Shown here piece after piece: positions 37,079 through 46,832 of a stretch of DNA of 64,000 bases. The first letter of the stretch is position 1. Every line of letters begins with the position of its first letter. The stretch spans positions 1,054,001 through 1,118,000 of the forward strand of contig NZ_CP064056.1 in the NCBI RefSeq assembly GCF_015775975.1, read 5' to 3'. The notes below the pieces were generated by a model, which was not told the origin of the DNA, made no database searches, and saw nothing but the letters and a program-made list of their open reading frames with translations. Source of the stretch: Staphylococcus lloydii. Its GTDB lineage: Bacteria > Bacillota > Bacilli > Staphylococcales > Staphylococcaceae. Made by a program: the position numbers and the translations under genes.

Positions 37079-37856
37079 AAAGCGTATGCCAATTGATGTA
37101 ACGACACATGTATTTGACGAAATAACTTACGAGGTAGATGGTTTACATGTTAAAGGCCTTATGGGAATACCAAAGGATGAAGTTACACGCATAGTTATGT
37201 ATTTGCGAGGTGGAAAAGGTCAAGTAGGTAAAGTAAGAGCGGCTCGCTTATTGCAGTTTGTTGATCCGCACACTTTAGTCATTGCGCCATATTATCGAGG
37301 CAATAATGGTAGTGAAGGAAAAGATGATTTTTATGGCGATGATTTAAATGATGTTACACAGTTACTGTCAATTTTGACTCATCAATATCCGCATGCTTTT
37401 GTCCATATGATTGGTTTTTCACGTGGAGGTTTACAAGGTTTATTAACTTTTCAAGATTTACCTGTACATAGTTATATTATATGGGGGGGAGTTTCTGATA
37501 TTCATTTGATGTATCAAGAACGAGTTGATTTAAGAGGCATGTTGCGTAGAATGGTAGGGCATCCGAAAAAAGATATTGAGGCTTATGATAAAAGAGATGC
37601 TATTAAGCATATCACGCATGATGCACCAGCTATATTAATTATTCATGGTTATCAAGATCAACAAGTTGGTATTCAACAAGCACAATTTTTAGCACAATCT
37701 TTAACAGAAATCGGTGCTGTGCATCGCACAGTTTATCAACAACGAGAAGGGCATGTGCCGAGACCTTTTGCATTAACAAAAGTATTAAATCAACTGAAGC
37801 AATGGATGACGGATATCGAAAATAATCAACTAAAAGATAATTACGATGTTGAATAA
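37056..37856 (+). CDS. prolyl-oligopeptidase-like alpha/beta hydrolase
   Basis: 266 residues. The nucleophile elbow MIGFSRGGLQGLL (about 126-138) has an intact G-x-S-x-G, and the acid/histidine region is IIHGYQDQQVGIQ and EGHVPR. Substrate unknown. Two TTG codons (37056, 37062) are possible starts inside the Nudix gene. A two-way terminator follows. Confidence 0.85.
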   Translation: MNLDIISKKRMPIDVTTHVFDEITYEVDGLHVKGLMGIPKDEVTRIVMYLRGGKGQVGKVRAARLLQFVDPHTLVIAPYYRGNNGSEGKDDFYGDDLNDVTQLLSILTHQYPHAFVHMIGFSRGGLQGLLTFQDLPVHSYIIWGGVSDIHLMYQERVDLRGMLRRMVGHPKKDIEAYDKRDAIKHITHDAPAILIIHGYQDQQVGIQQAQFLAQSLTEIGAVHRTVYQQREGHVPRPFALTKVLNQLKQWMTDIENNQLKDNYDVE

Positions 37857-37860
37857 AATT

Positions 37861-37898
37861 AAAACAAGGCTATGAGATTACTCATAGCCTTGTTTTTA
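37861..37898. terminator. bidirectional terminator between hydrolase and pckA
   Basis: AACAAGGCTATGAG, loop ATTA, CTCATAGCCTTGTT and TTT, with A/T runs on both sides. Confidence 0.92.
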
Positions 37899-37906
37899 AA
37901 TAGATA

Positions 37907-39499
37907 TTATTTTTTAAAGCCGCCTTTTTTAGCAAGTTCAGCTGTTTCTTCACCGAATTTTTCAAAGTTTTGATTGAAACGTTCGATTAAATCGTTAGCT
38001 TGTTCTTTATAAGCTTGTTGATCGTCCCATGCATTCATAGGATTTAAAAGTGTTTGAGGGACACCTTCAATACTAACTGGAATGTTTAAACCAAATGTGT
38101 CATCTGTAGTATATTCAGCTTCAGTTAATTCTCCAGTAATAGCTTGATTAACCATTTGACGCGTATAAGATAGACTAATACGACGACCAACGCCGTATTT
38201 ACCGCCAGTCCAACCAGTATTAACTAAGTAAACATCAACTTCATGTTTATCAATCAATTCACCTAAGATGTCAGAATAAACTTTAGCATCTAATGGTAAG
38301 AAAGGTGAGCCAAAACATGTTGAGAATGACGGTTCCGGTTCTGTAATACCACGTTCAGTACCTGCAAGTTTAGCAGTGAAACCACTTAAGAAATGATACA
38401 TTGCTTGATCTTTAGTTAATTTTGAAATAGGTGGTAATACACCAAAAGCATCTGCAGTTAAGAAGATAATGGTATTTGGGTGTGCAGCTTTAGATGGTTT
38501 AACAATGTTATCAATATGATCGATGGGATATGCTGCACGTGTGTTTTCTGTGTAGTAATTGTCATCAAAATCGATGTCGCCATCGTTATCGACTACAACA
38601 TTTTCTAAAATAGTACCATATTTAATCGCGTCGTATATTTGAGGTTCTTTTTTCTTAGAAAGATTAATGGCTTTAGCGTAACATCCGCCTTCGATATTAA
38701 AGATACCATTATCATTCCAACCGTGTTCATCATCACCAATTAATTTACGTGTAGGGTCTGCAGATAAAGTCGTTTTACCAGTGCCAGATAAACCGAAGAA
38801 TAATGCTACATCACCTTTTTCACCTACATTGGCTGAACAATGCATACTCATAATCTTATCTTTAGGTAATAGGTAATTCATAACTGAGAAAATACCTTTT
38901 TTCATTTCACCAGCGTATTCAGTACCACCGATTAAGATAACTTTATGTTTAAACGAAGTAATAATAAATGTTTCAGAATGAGTTCCATCAACTGCTGGAT
39001 CTGCTTTGAATCTAGGTGCAGAAACAATTGTGAAATCTGCTTTGATTTCTTCAGCTTCTTCTTTAGTATCAGGTTTAATAAACATATTTTGTGCAAATAA
39101 GTTATGCCAAGATAATTCATTGACAACTGTAAGGTTTAATTGTGAATCCTCGTCACTACCTGCGTAACCATTAAAAATGTATAATTCGTCACGTTCTTCT
39201 AAATAATCTAATACTTTGTTATATAGATTTAAAAACGTTGTTTCATCAATAGGTTGGTTGATATTACCCCAATCAATATCATCTTTATAAGAAGGTTCGC
39301 TGACTATAAATTTATCTTTCGGTGAACGACCAGTATATTTGCCGGTTCTGGCATTAATGGCACCAAGTTCAGTCAATTCGCCTTCGTTGTTTTCCAACAT
39401 CTTGTAGTACAATTCTGTTGTTGATAATTGAAATAAAGAAGTTGTTTTATTTAAAATGTTTTCCAGTTTACTAGTGTAAGTATACGTATCTATCGCCAT
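37907..39499 (-). CDS. pckA: phosphoenolpyruvate carboxykinase (ATP)
   Basis: 530 residues from the ATG at 39499, which has GGAGGG upstream; the extra 21 codons up to 39562 are unlikely to be translated. The kinase P-loop [17 protein letters not shown] is at about 239-255 and LIGDDEHGW supplies metal ligands. It turns oxaloacetate into PEP for gluconeogenesis. A cre-like operator overlaps the 5' leader, in line with glucose repression of pckA by CcpA in related species. Confidence 0.96.
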   Translation of the reverse strand: MAIDTYTYTSKLENILNKTTSLFQLSTTELYYKMLENNEGELTELGAINARTGKYTGRSPKDKFIVSEPSYKDDIDWGNINQPIDETTFLNLYNKVLDYLEERDELYIFNGYAGSDEDSQLNLTVVNELSWHNLFAQNMFIKPDTKEEAEEIKADFTIVSAPRFKADPAVDGTHSETFIITSFKHKVILIGGTEYAGEMKKGIFSVMNYLLPKDKIMSMHCSANVGEKGDVALFFGLSGTGKTTLSADPTRKLIGDDEHGWNDNGIFNIEGGCYAKAINLSKKKEPQIYDAIKYGTILENVVVDNDGDIDFDDNYYTENTRAAYPIDHIDNIVKPSKAAHPNTIIFLTADAFGVLPPISKLTKDQAMYHFLSGFTAKLAGTERGITEPEPSFSTCFGSPFLPLDAKVYSDILGELIDKHEVDVYLVNTGWTGGKYGVGRRISLSYTRQMVNQAITGELTEAEYTTDDTFGLNIPVSIEGVPQTLLNPMNAWDDQQAYKEQANDLIERFNQNFEKFGEETAELAKKGGFKK

Positions 39500-39524
39500 A
39501 CTTAATCCCTCCAACGCTATTTTT

Positions 39525-39552
39525 ATGTAAGCCTTTACAATAAACGAGTATA
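39525..39552 (-). promoter_or_regulatory. pckA promoter -10 and CcpA (cre)-like operator
   Basis: On the minus strand TATACT (39547-39552) is followed just downstream by TTGTAAAGGCTTACAT (39525-39540), a palindrome matching the cre consensus at all but one fixed position. It lies about where transcription starts, a roadblock or repression position. Confidence 0.5.
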
Positions 39553-39608
39553 ACATAATCACTCTATTATGCCATAAAAATTATTATAAAATTTGGGATT
39601 TTGTAAAA

Positions 39609-39637
39609 TTGACATTACTATGTAGTTTAGGTAGTAT
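39609..39637 (+). promoter_or_regulatory. metK promoter
   Basis: TTGACA (39609-39614) and TAGTAT (39632-39637) are spaced by 17 bases and lie just before the SAM riboswitch. Confidence 0.65.
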
Positions 39638-39651
39638 AGTTACTAACGGAT

Positions 39652-39773
39652 TCTCTTATCCTGAGAGGCGGAGGGACATGGACCCAGTGAAGCCCAGCAA
39701 CCTCTTCTTTATTCATTTAAAGAAGGAAGGTGCCAAACCGTTTGCAGACAAATACCGTCTGAACGATAAGAGC
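39652..39773 (+). ncRNA. SAM-I (S-box) riboswitch
   Basis: The S-box core is present in order: CTCTTATCCTGAGAGGCGGA, AGGGACATGGACCC, GAAGCCCAGCAACC, AAGGTGCCAA and the closing AACGATAAGAG that pairs with the start. With SAM bound it should favour the terminator at 39787-39828 and shut off metK. Confidence 0.96.
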
Positions 39774-39786
39774 GAATGGACGTATT

Positions 39787-39828
39787 GAGCCTTCTCTCTA
39801 TTTTTGTAGTGATGAAGGCTCTTTTTTT
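39787..39828 (+). terminator. expression-platform terminator of the SAM riboswitch
   Basis: GAGCCTTC and GAAGGCTC are followed by seven Ts, between the S-box aptamer and metK. Confidence 0.9.
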
Positions 39829-39880
39829 ATTAAGCTCACAAAAGAGAATTTTCGTAATTTAATAACTAAAGGAGCAAATT

Positions 39881-41077
39881 ATGACATACAATAGAAGATT
39901 ATTCACTTCAGAATCAGTTACAGAAGGACACCCAGACAAAATTGCGGACCAAGTTTCTGATGCAATTTTAGACGAAATATTAAAAGACGACCCGAATGCT
40001 AGGGTGGCGTGTGAGACGACAGTTACTACAGGTATGGCGCTTATTTCAGGTGAAATTTCGACTAAGACTTATGTAGACATTCCAAAAGTAGTTCGTGAAA
40101 CGATTAAAAACATTGGTTATACACGTGCTAAATATGGTTATGACAGTCAAACAATGGCTGTTTTAACTGCTATTGATGAACAATCTGCAGACATCGCACA
40201 AGGGGTAGATACCGCTTTAGAATACAGAAATGATATTTCTGAAGAGGAAATTGAAGCTACAGGTGCTGGAGATCAAGGTTTAATGTTTGGTTATGCAACG
40301 AAAGAAACAGATACTTATATGCCTTTACCAATTTTCTTATCACATCAATTAGCTAAACGTTTATCTGATGTCCGTAAAGATGACATCATTAAATATCTAC
40401 GTCCAGATGGCAAAGTGCAAGTTACAGTTGAGTATGATGAAAATGATCAACCTCACCGCATTGATACAATTGTAGTTTCTACACAACACGCTGATGACAC
40501 AGAACTTTCTCAAATACAAGATGATATTAAAGAACATGTTATTTATCCAACTGTTCCTAAAGAATTATTAGATGAAAATACGAAATTTTATATTAATCCA
40601 ACGGGTCGTTTTGTTATAGGTGGACCTCAAGGCGATGCAGGTTTAACAGGTAGAAAGATTATCGTAGATACATACGGTGGATATGCACGTCATGGTGGAG
40701 GATGCTTTAGTGGTAAGGACCCAACAAAAGTAGACAGATCAGCGGCATATGCAGCGAGATACGTTGCTAAAAATATCGTTGCAGCTGATTTAGCAGATAA
40801 ATGTGAAGTACAACTTGCATATGCAATTGGTGTTGCTGAACCAGTATCTATTTCAATTGATACATTTGGTACTGGTAAAGTAAGCGAAACGGAATTAGTC
40901 GAAGCGGTAAGAACTCATTTTGACTTACGACCTGCAGGCATTATTAAAATGTTAGACTTAAAACAACCCATTTATAAACAAACAGCAGCATACGGTCATT
41001 TTGGTCGTACTGATGTATTATTACCTTGGGAAAAATTAGATAAAGTTAACGTCTTAAAAGATGCAGTTAGTTTATAA
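39881..41077 (+). CDS. metK: S-adenosylmethionine synthetase
   Basis: 398 residues, full length. It has [20 protein letters not shown] (about 9-28), the signature [12 protein letters not shown] and the glycine loop [20 protein letters not shown]. It makes SAM from methionine and ATP. AAAGGAG precedes the ATG, and it is controlled by the SAM riboswitch upstream, giving product feedback. Confidence 0.97.
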   Translation: MTYNRRLFTSESVTEGHPDKIADQVSDAILDEILKDDPNARVACETTVTTGMALISGEISTKTYVDIPKVVRETIKNIGYTRAKYGYDSQTMAVLTAIDEQSADIAQGVDTALEYRNDISEEEIEATGAGDQGLMFGYATKETDTYMPLPIFLSHQLAKRLSDVRKDDIIKYLRPDGKVQVTVEYDENDQPHRIDTIVVSTQHADDTELSQIQDDIKEHVIYPTVPKELLDENTKFYINPTGRFVIGGPQGDAGLTGRKIIVDTYGGYARHGGGCFSGKDPTKVDRSAAYAARYVAKNIVAADLADKCEVQLAYAIGVAEPVSISIDTFGTGKVSETELVEAVRTHFDLRPAGIIKMLDLKQPIYKQTAAYGHFGRTDVLLPWEKLDKVNVLKDAVSL

Positions 41078-41170
41078 TCACTTTGTGATAACTTTATTAG
41101 TATTTTTATCGAATGATTAAACAATTTTTATTATAATGGAGATAATGATATATAAAGGAGCGAAATTGTT

Positions 41171-42079
41171 ATGAATTCATTTGGACCAATTCAAATTGGT
41201 TTGATTGTAGCTATCGTGATAGCAATTGTTTGTTTCATACTATTTTTAATAGCTTTAAAAAGTAAGAAAAAAGCACAACAAAAAATAGAAGAACAATACC
41301 AATCAAAACAACAAAAATTGAATGATGAACACGCAGAGGAATTAGAAAAAGAAAGAATAAAAAATAAGAAGACTGTTACGAAACAACAAGAAGAATATGA
41401 GGCAACAGTTAATTCTAAAGATAGAGAAATTGATGCATTAAAATTATTCTCTAAAAATCATAGTGAATATGTTACTGATATGAGACTTATCGGTATACGT
41501 GAACGTTTAGTAAACGAAAAACGAATTCGTCCTGAAGATATGCACATTATGGCAAATATCTTTTTACCAAGAAATGAATTCAATGATGCACAACGTATTA
41601 GTCATTTAGTATTAACACGTACTGGTTTATACCTTATAGATTCACAATTATTAAAAGGCCACGTATTTAGTGGCATTAGTGGTCAACAATTTGAAGAACA
41701 ACCAATGATGTCACAAGTATTTGACACACTTGATTTAGATAAAAATGAACCACAAACGTTAGTTTTAGACCAAAATGATGATAAAAGTTCGCTATCATTT
41801 GTAAATTATTCAACACACTTAGAAGCGGTTGAAAAATTAGCTGGAGATTTACAACGTCAATTAGACTTAAAATATACACCTACAACTATTCTTTATTTCA
41901 ATCCTAAGAATGAAGGTGCAGTGACAATATCTAATTATGCGCAATCTTCAAGTAGCAAAGTTTTAGTAGGCCCAGAACAGCTTGATGAATTCTTTAACAA
42001 ATTTGTGTTCCACGGTAGAATTCAATACAATGTAGAAGATTTACAGAACATTATGGATAAAATTGAATCATTTAATTAA
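41171..42079 (+). CDS. membrane-anchored coiled-coil protein with NERD-like C-terminal part
   Basis: 302 residues. One N-terminal membrane helix (IGLIVAIVIAIVCFILFLIA, about 8-27) is followed by a long charged coiled coil (about 30-100) and a mixed alpha/beta C-terminal domain (about 115-300). That domain begins RIRPEDMHIMANIFLPR and includes HLVLTRTGLYLIDSQLL, a pattern reminiscent of nuclease-related (NERD) domains; catalytic residues are not clear. Function unknown. AAAGGAG precedes the start and a strong terminator follows. Confidence 0.65.
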   Translation: MNSFGPIQIGLIVAIVIAIVCFILFLIALKSKKKAQQKIEEQYQSKQQKLNDEHAEELEKERIKNKKTVTKQQEEYEATVNSKDREIDALKLFSKNHSEYVTDMRLIGIRERLVNEKRIRPEDMHIMANIFLPRNEFNDAQRISHLVLTRTGLYLIDSQLLKGHVFSGISGQQFEEQPMMSQVFDTLDLDKNEPQTLVLDQNDDKSSLSFVNYSTHLEAVEKLAGDLQRQLDLKYTPTTILYFNPKNEGAVTISNYAQSSSSKVLVGPEQLDEFFNKFVFHGRIQYNVEDLQNIMDKIESFN

Positions 42080-42085
42080 TATTTT

Positions 42086-42118
42086 AACTGAGCGTGCATA
42101 ACGCTCAGTTATTTTTTT
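42086..42118 (+). terminator. terminator of the coiled-coil protein gene
   Basis: AACTGAGCGT, loop GCATA, ACGCTCAGTT, then A and seven Ts. Confidence 0.93.
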
Positions 42119-42190
42119 AAGCATTTTAATATGATAATGACGCTTAATTTATTATCATATGATTAAGTTAACTTGGAAGGAGTTATTATA

Positions 42191-43027
42191 ATGCAAACAA
42201 CTAAATTTTATAATGGAAATGAAATGCCAGTACTTGGTTTAGGAACATTTAGAGTTGAGAATAGCGATGAATGTAAAGAAGCGGTGAAACATGCCATTAT
42301 AAGTGGCTACAGAAGTATAGATACAGCGATGATTTACGAAAACGAAGCCAAAGTAGGCGAAGGTATTGCCGAAGGTCTAGCAGCTACTGGGTTAGATCGC
42401 AGTGATTTATTTGTGACTTCAAAATTATGGTTAGCTGACTATGGTCGAAATAATGTGGAACAAGCATATGAAACAAGTCTAGAAAAATTAGGATTAGATT
42501 ATCTAGATTTATATTTAATGCATTGGCCGGGGACTGATGAAGCATTAATGATAGATACGTGGAAAGGCATGGAAGATTTATATAAAGCTGACAAAGTGAA
42601 AAACATTGGCGTGAGCAACTTTACGCCACAACATTTGGAAGCATTATTAGCTCAAGTATCCATAAAACCAGTCATTAATCAGGTAGAATTTCACCCATAC
42701 TTAACTCAAAATGAATTAAGAAGATATTTAGAAGTTCAAGGTATAGTGGCTGAGTCTTGGTCACCGTTAATGAATGCCCAAATTTTAGAAGATGAGTTAG
42801 TAAAAGAAATTGCAACAGAAGTAGGTAAAACGCCAGCACAAGTTATTATTCGATGGAACATTCAAAATGATGTCGTTGTTATTCCAAAATCAGTTACGCC
42901 TTCAAGAATCGAAGAGAACTTAGCTGTCTTTGATTTTGAATTAACTGAAGAACAAATTACTAAATTAAACAATTTAAACGAAGATAAACGTATTGGACCA
43001 GATCCAAACGAGTTTACAGGTCAATAA
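42191..43027 (+). CDS. aldo/keto reductase
   Basis: 278 residues from the ATG at 42191 (GAAGGAG upstream). It has the AKR signatures: GYRSIDTAMIYENEAKVGEG (catalytic D and Y), the K in LFVTSKLWLADYG, H in LYLMHWPG and IPKSVTPSRIEENL at the NADPH end. It reduces aldehydes, ketones or dicarbonyls such as methylglyoxal; the exact substrate is unknown. Single-gene unit with a terminator. Confidence 0.92.
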   Translation: MQTTKFYNGNEMPVLGLGTFRVENSDECKEAVKHAIISGYRSIDTAMIYENEAKVGEGIAEGLAATGLDRSDLFVTSKLWLADYGRNNVEQAYETSLEKLGLDYLDLYLMHWPGTDEALMIDTWKGMEDLYKADKVKNIGVSNFTPQHLEALLAQVSIKPVINQVEFHPYLTQNELRRYLEVQGIVAESWSPLMNAQILEDELVKEIATEVGKTPAQVIIRWNIQNDVVVIPKSVTPSRIEENLAVFDFELTEEQITKLNNLNEDKRIGPDPNEFTGQ

Positions 43028-43040
43028 AAGATGATTCAAA

Positions 43041-43088
43041 AAAAGCTAGTAACTATAGCGTATTTACGCTATAAGTTTACTAGCTTTT
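43041..43088. terminator. bidirectional terminator between the reductase and crcB genes
   Basis: AAAAGCTAGTAA and TTTACTAGCTTTT with an inner stem ATAGCG/CGCTAT, with T-runs both ways. Confidence 0.88.
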
Positions 43089-43444
43089 TAAAATAACTTG
43101 TATCCTATTAAACAAGCGACGAAGCAACCACCGTATTGTAAAATTGAATAACTAATAAATAAAGGTAAATTGGTTTTGGACTCAATCATTTTCACTAATT
43201 CGGATGATAAAGTTGAAAACGTAGTTAAACCGCCTAATATACCTGTTACTAAAAACGGATTAATCCAACTGATTTGTAGGGCGTGTCCTAGAGTAATGCC
43301 AATTAGTAGGCTACCAATAATATTTGCGATAAATGTTGCTATTGGAAACTGACTTGGAAACTTGTTTATGCATATTTCAGTTATGCCACCACGAATTACA
43401 GCACCAATGCCACCGCCTACACAGACTAATAGTAAAGTTAACAT
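43088..43444 (-). CDS. crcB: fluoride channel subunit CrcB/FluC (distal gene)
   Basis: 118 residues with four membrane helices and the family motifs GGGIGAVIRGGI, the pore segment GILGGLTTFSTLSSE and N in FIANIIG. Fluc channels export fluoride as dimers; staphylococci often encode two subunits. The start base overlaps the stop of the sister gene. No fluoride riboswitch was seen upstream. Confidence 0.93.
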   Translation of the reverse strand: MLTLLLVCVGGGIGAVIRGGITEICINKFPSQFPIATFIANIIGSLLIGITLGHALQISWINPFLVTGILGGLTTFSTLSSELVKMIESKTNLPLFISYSILQYGGCFVACLIGYKLF

Positions 43445-43809
43445 TATAATTTACCTCCTATTTTAACGCCAATATAGCAGAAACAAATACCTAGAATATA
43501 ACTACTAATGCCGTAAATGAATAGCGTGGTGAAAGCTTGTGCGTTGAACATAGACACCATTTCAAACTGAAACGTAGAAAATGTAGTTAATGCGCCAACG
43601 AAACCCGTTGTAATACCTTTTTTGAGTTGTGGATTATTACCGAAATATGTGACTGCCAATGTACCTAGAAAACCCATCAACAAAGCACCTATAAGATTAG
43701 CTATAAAAGTTCCGATAGGTAAAGTTGTACCTTCATGATTGATAAATGATAATAAATACCTTAACAGTGCACCGATGGCACCACCGAAAAAGATATAGAC
43801 ATATTGCAT
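43444..43809 (-). CDS. crcB: fluoride channel subunit CrcB/FluC (proximal gene)
   Basis: 121 residues, paralogue of the adjacent subunit: [25 protein letters not shown] and [15 protein letters not shown]. The two may form a heterodimer or two homodimers. GTGGAGG precedes the ATG. A terminator hairpin lies only about 20 bases before this start, so its promoter or regulation must be compact or depend on read-through. Confidence 0.93.
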   Translation of the reverse strand: MQYVYIFFGGAIGALLRYLLSFINHEGTTLPIGTFIANLIGALLMGFLGTLAVTYFGNNPQLKKGITTGFVGALTTFSTFQFEMVSMFNAQAFTTLFIYGISSYILGICFCYIGVKIGGKL

Positions 43810-43824
43810 TTTAATACCTCCACT

Positions 43825-43866
43825 TAAAAATAAACACTACAAAAGCAAGTATACTTTTGTAGTGCC
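43825..43866 (-). terminator. hairpin between the 101-residue membrane protein gene and crcB
   Basis: CACTACAAAAG / CTTTTGTAGTG, followed on the minus strand by TTTATTTTT. It should end the upstream gene. Confidence 0.82.
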
Positions 43867-43868
43867 TA

Positions 43869-44174
43869 TTAGAAAATAATGCCAAATGTAGTTAATGCAG
43901 CTATAATATGTATGATTATAACAATTAATAATATATAAGGCAGTAATTTACTAAGTTTATTGACCCAATCCGTTCTATCTTTTGAATGTTTTATTGCTTT
44001 ATCTGCTAAAATAATTGCAATAATCAAGATGATTGCATTAATAATACTACAAACAAAAATTAATTTGATCATTGAATTAAATAATTGACCTAAAAGTGGG
44101 TCACGTGTATTGAAATAGAAACTAATAATAATTAACACAGCAGATAAATAAAAATATAGTTTTGAACGTGCCAT
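43869..44174 (-). CDS. small three-helix membrane protein, function unknown
   Basis: 101 residues with three hydrophobic segments (about 6-22, 34-57 and 74-98) separated by a charged loop KAIKHSKDRTDWVNKLSK. AGGAGG precedes the start. No family recognised. Confidence 0.7.
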   Translation of the reverse strand: MARSKLYFYLSAVLIIISFYFNTRDPLLGQLFNSMIKLIFVCSIINAIILIIAIILADKAIKHSKDRTDWVNKLSKLLPYILLIVIIIHIIAALTTFGIIF

Positions 44175-44452
44175 ATTTACCTCCTACTATATATCATTAG
44201 CTAATAATAACACAAAAATCTTAAAATTGAATAGTAATAATCATATACTAAGCAACATCTTAGTAGTTTTGTTAAACTGAACTGTAGTGTATATAAGTAA
44301 TAATAATCGAGAAAATTGTATTATAAATTTGATATTAGATAAGCAAAAAATTAGAATTTTAAGCTTATTAGTGGTATAAATAAAATGAATGGTTAGTAAA
44401 CCGTTGAGATAATTTATTATTAAATTATCATTTTAGTCAGGAGGAATAAGTA

Positions 44453-45166
44453 ATGGCAAAATTAAATGTTGAAGTGTTTGCAGATGGTGCAGATATCGAA
44501 CAAATGAAAGCAGCTTACAAAAATAAAGAGGTTGATGGTTTTACTACAAACCCAAGCTTAATGGCTAAAGCAGGCGTAACAGATTATAAAGCTTTCGCTG
44601 AAGAAGCTGTTAAAGAAATTCCTGATGCTTCAATTTCTTTTGAAGTCTTTGCAGACGATTTAGAAACTATGGAAAAAGAAGCAGAAATCTTAAAACAATA
44701 TGGTGATAATGTTTTTGTTAAAATTCCAGTTGTGAACACTAAAGGTGAATCAACTATTTCTTTAATTAAAAAATTATCAGCTGATAATGTACGTTTAAAC
44801 ATTACTGCAGTTTACACTTTAGACCAAGTAAAAGAAATTACTGAAGCAGTAACTGAAGGCGTACCAACATATATTTCAGTATTTGCTGGACGTATCGCTG
44901 ATACTGGTGTTGATCCAATTCCAATGGTTAAAGAAGCTGTTGAAATTGCTCACAGCAAAGAAGGCGTTAAATTACTATGGGCTAGCTGTAGAGAAGTAAT
45001 CAATGTTATTCAAGCTGACGAAGTTGGCGCTGATATTATCACTTGCCCTGGTGACGTTGTTAAAAAAGTAAACAATAACTTAGGTCGTGACATTAATGAA
45101 CTTTCTGTTGATACAGTAGAAGGTTTTGCGAAAGATATTAAAGCTTCTGGATTATCAATCTTGTAA
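44453..45166 (+). CDS. tal: transaldolase-family protein (fructose-6-phosphate aldolase type)
   Basis: 237 residues, the size of the short transaldolase/FSA family. The Schiff-base lysine is in DNVFVKIPVV (about 84), with FTTNPSLM near the N-terminus and ISVFAGRIADTG after it. It moves a dihydroxyacetone unit in the pentose phosphate route or cleaves fructose-6-phosphate; sequence alone does not decide. TCAGGAGG precedes the ATG. Confidence 0.88.
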   Translation: MAKLNVEVFADGADIEQMKAAYKNKEVDGFTTNPSLMAKAGVTDYKAFAEEAVKEIPDASISFEVFADDLETMEKEAEILKQYGDNVFVKIPVVNTKGESTISLIKKLSADNVRLNITAVYTLDQVKEITEAVTEGVPTYISVFAGRIADTGVDPIPMVKEAVEIAHSKEGVKLLWASCREVINVIQADEVGADIITCPGDVVKKVNNNLGRDINELSVDTVEGFAKDIKASGLSIL

Positions 45167-45272
45167 ACTAACTATCCTATGTAAATCTAAGCAGCATTAA
45201 TGCATTAATTACTTTGATGTTTAGTTGATAAATTGAAATACTCAGTAGCTATGAACTACACAATAAAGATTT

Positions 45273-45302
45273 AGCGCTAACTTCAAAAGTTAGCGCTTTT
45301 TT
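45273..45302 (+). terminator. terminator of the transaldolase gene
   Basis: AGCGCTAACTT and AAGTTAGCGCT around a three-base loop, followed by TTTTTT. Confidence 0.93.
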
Positions 45303-45415
45303 AATACATAAAAAGTATCATACAAGACTTTTATATTTGTTAAGATTAATGATTTAGTACATAATCATATATAAAAATATTGATTTCTTTAATTATTTTA
45401 GTGGAGGTGAAGAGA

Positions 45416-46243
45416 ATGAATTATTTAAGCCAAATTTATATGAACAGCGATGAGTTACATACGTTGAACACGCCACACTGTGTTAATATTTTTTTAGTTT
45501 TAGAAGGACAAATTAGAATAAATAAATATTATGGGGAAAAGGCTTTTGAGAAAGGGCAAGTCATTGTCGTCTTTGATTATGAAGATAACTATATTGTTAA
45601 TAGAAACGGTATTTTAGCGTGTATCTCTATTAATAATCAAAGTTATAATAGATTTTCGTTGGCTAATCGTAAAGCATTATTCGAAATTGATAATGCGGAT
45701 ACAATGATTATTAAGACATACTTAGAAACGTTAAAAGCAATATTAGAAAAAGACTATTTCAATAGTGATATAGGCGTAGTTAAACTAATCAACTGTGCAA
45801 TGGCTATATTAACCCATGAACAAAAAGAAATGAAAAATAATTCTCAATCGAGTGAGCTTATTAAAAACATCGTGCAATTTATAAATGAAAACTATAAGCG
45901 ACCTTTAACATTGTCATCGCTAGCCCAAGTGTTTTTTGTTAATAGAAGTTATTTATCACGTGAATTTTCGCGTAAAATGAATATGACGTTGATGAAATAT
46001 ATAAAGAAAGTGAAAATCTATAATGTCTCACGAGAATTATTAGAAAATAGATCGCCAGATTCAGCTTGGCGTGAATATGGTTATACTTCATATAAAACTT
46101 TTCTCAATGATTTTAAAAACATTATGGGTACGACGCCCTCTGATTTTTTAATAAATCAAAAATACCGTCAATACACTGTTAACGAAAGTGATAATAATAT
46201 TTATGAAATTATAAACACTTATTATCAAGAATTAATAAGTTAA
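45416..46243 (+). CDS. AraC-family transcriptional regulator 2
   Basis: 275 residues from the ATG at 45416 (GTGGAGGTG upstream). The N-terminal barrel reads VNIFLVLEGQIRINKYYGEK. C-terminal helix-turn-helix units lie at LTLSSLAQVFFVNRSYLSRE (about 163-182) and around YGYTSYKTFLNDFKNIMG. It is a paralogue of the regulator at 31408-32223 by barrel, linker and both DNA-binding units. Target unknown. Confidence 0.83.
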   Translation: MNYLSQIYMNSDELHTLNTPHCVNIFLVLEGQIRINKYYGEKAFEKGQVIVVFDYEDNYIVNRNGILACISINNQSYNRFSLANRKALFEIDNADTMIIKTYLETLKAILEKDYFNSDIGVVKLINCAMAILTHEQKEMKNNSQSSELIKNIVQFINENYKRPLTLSSLAQVFFVNRSYLSREFSRKMNMTLMKYIKKVKIYNVSRELLENRSPDSAWREYGYTSYKTFLNDFKNIMGTTPSDFLINQKYRQYTVNESDNNIYEIINTYYQELIS

Positions 46244-46375
46244 TTTTTATAACTTTAAAATAGTGAAAATTATTAATATTCAAAAAAGTTGTTTATGCAT
46301 AGATTGTATCGCAAATTGTTTTAATATATGATTTAATAGAATAAAAGTTTCACCAAACATAGAGAGGTAACAAAA

Positions 46376-46825
46376 ATGAGCGTAAATATTTTTAAGCAAA
46401 AAGTCAGAAAACAATTGTGGTTTTTGAACAAAAAAGAAAAGAAAGAACTTAATGAAGTGTTAGAGAAGGTAACGCGTGAGGACAATCAAATAGATACGCG
46501 TAAACCAATAAGGTTTTCAAATCAGTTTTTAAAAGAGTATATCTTTAAAGAGAAAGTCGTATCATTTGCAAGTTTATTACCGTTATTATTAGGCATGTTG
46601 TTTACCTATATATTACTAATCGGCGTGTTTATTTTCGGCTTTTTAGCAAGTTTATCTTCGGTTCAATATTTTATAAAACCTGAAGTACAACTAACAACGA
46701 CGACCGTCATACTTACGTTTGTGGGTTCAGTATTACTAATTATAATTAGTTTATATTGTTTCCAAAAAGCTACTGCATTTTTCACTAAAAAGTTATTGGA
46801 ATATAGACATAATAGAAATTTGTAA
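46376..46825 (+). CDS. small membrane protein with HAAS-like N-terminus
   Basis: 149 residues. The basic helical N-terminus (VRKQLWFLNKKEKKELNEVL) resembles HAAS-type cytoplasmic signalling helices (tentative). Two long membrane segments follow at about 60-92 and 105-130. GAGAGG precedes the ATG. Convergent with ecfX, eight bases apart. No function assigned. Confidence 0.65.
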   Translation: MSVNIFKQKVRKQLWFLNKKEKKELNEVLEKVTREDNQIDTRKPIRFSNQFLKEYIFKEKVVSFASLLPLLLGMLFTYILLIGVFIFGFLASLSSVQYFIKPEVQLTTTTVILTFVGSVLLIIISLYCFQKATAFFTKKLLEYRHNRNL

Positions 46826-46832
46826 GGTTACA

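Noticed and set aside
43800..43870. Fluoride riboswitch before crcB
   Set aside because: The conserved aptamer core was not found; only a plain terminator hairpin is present.
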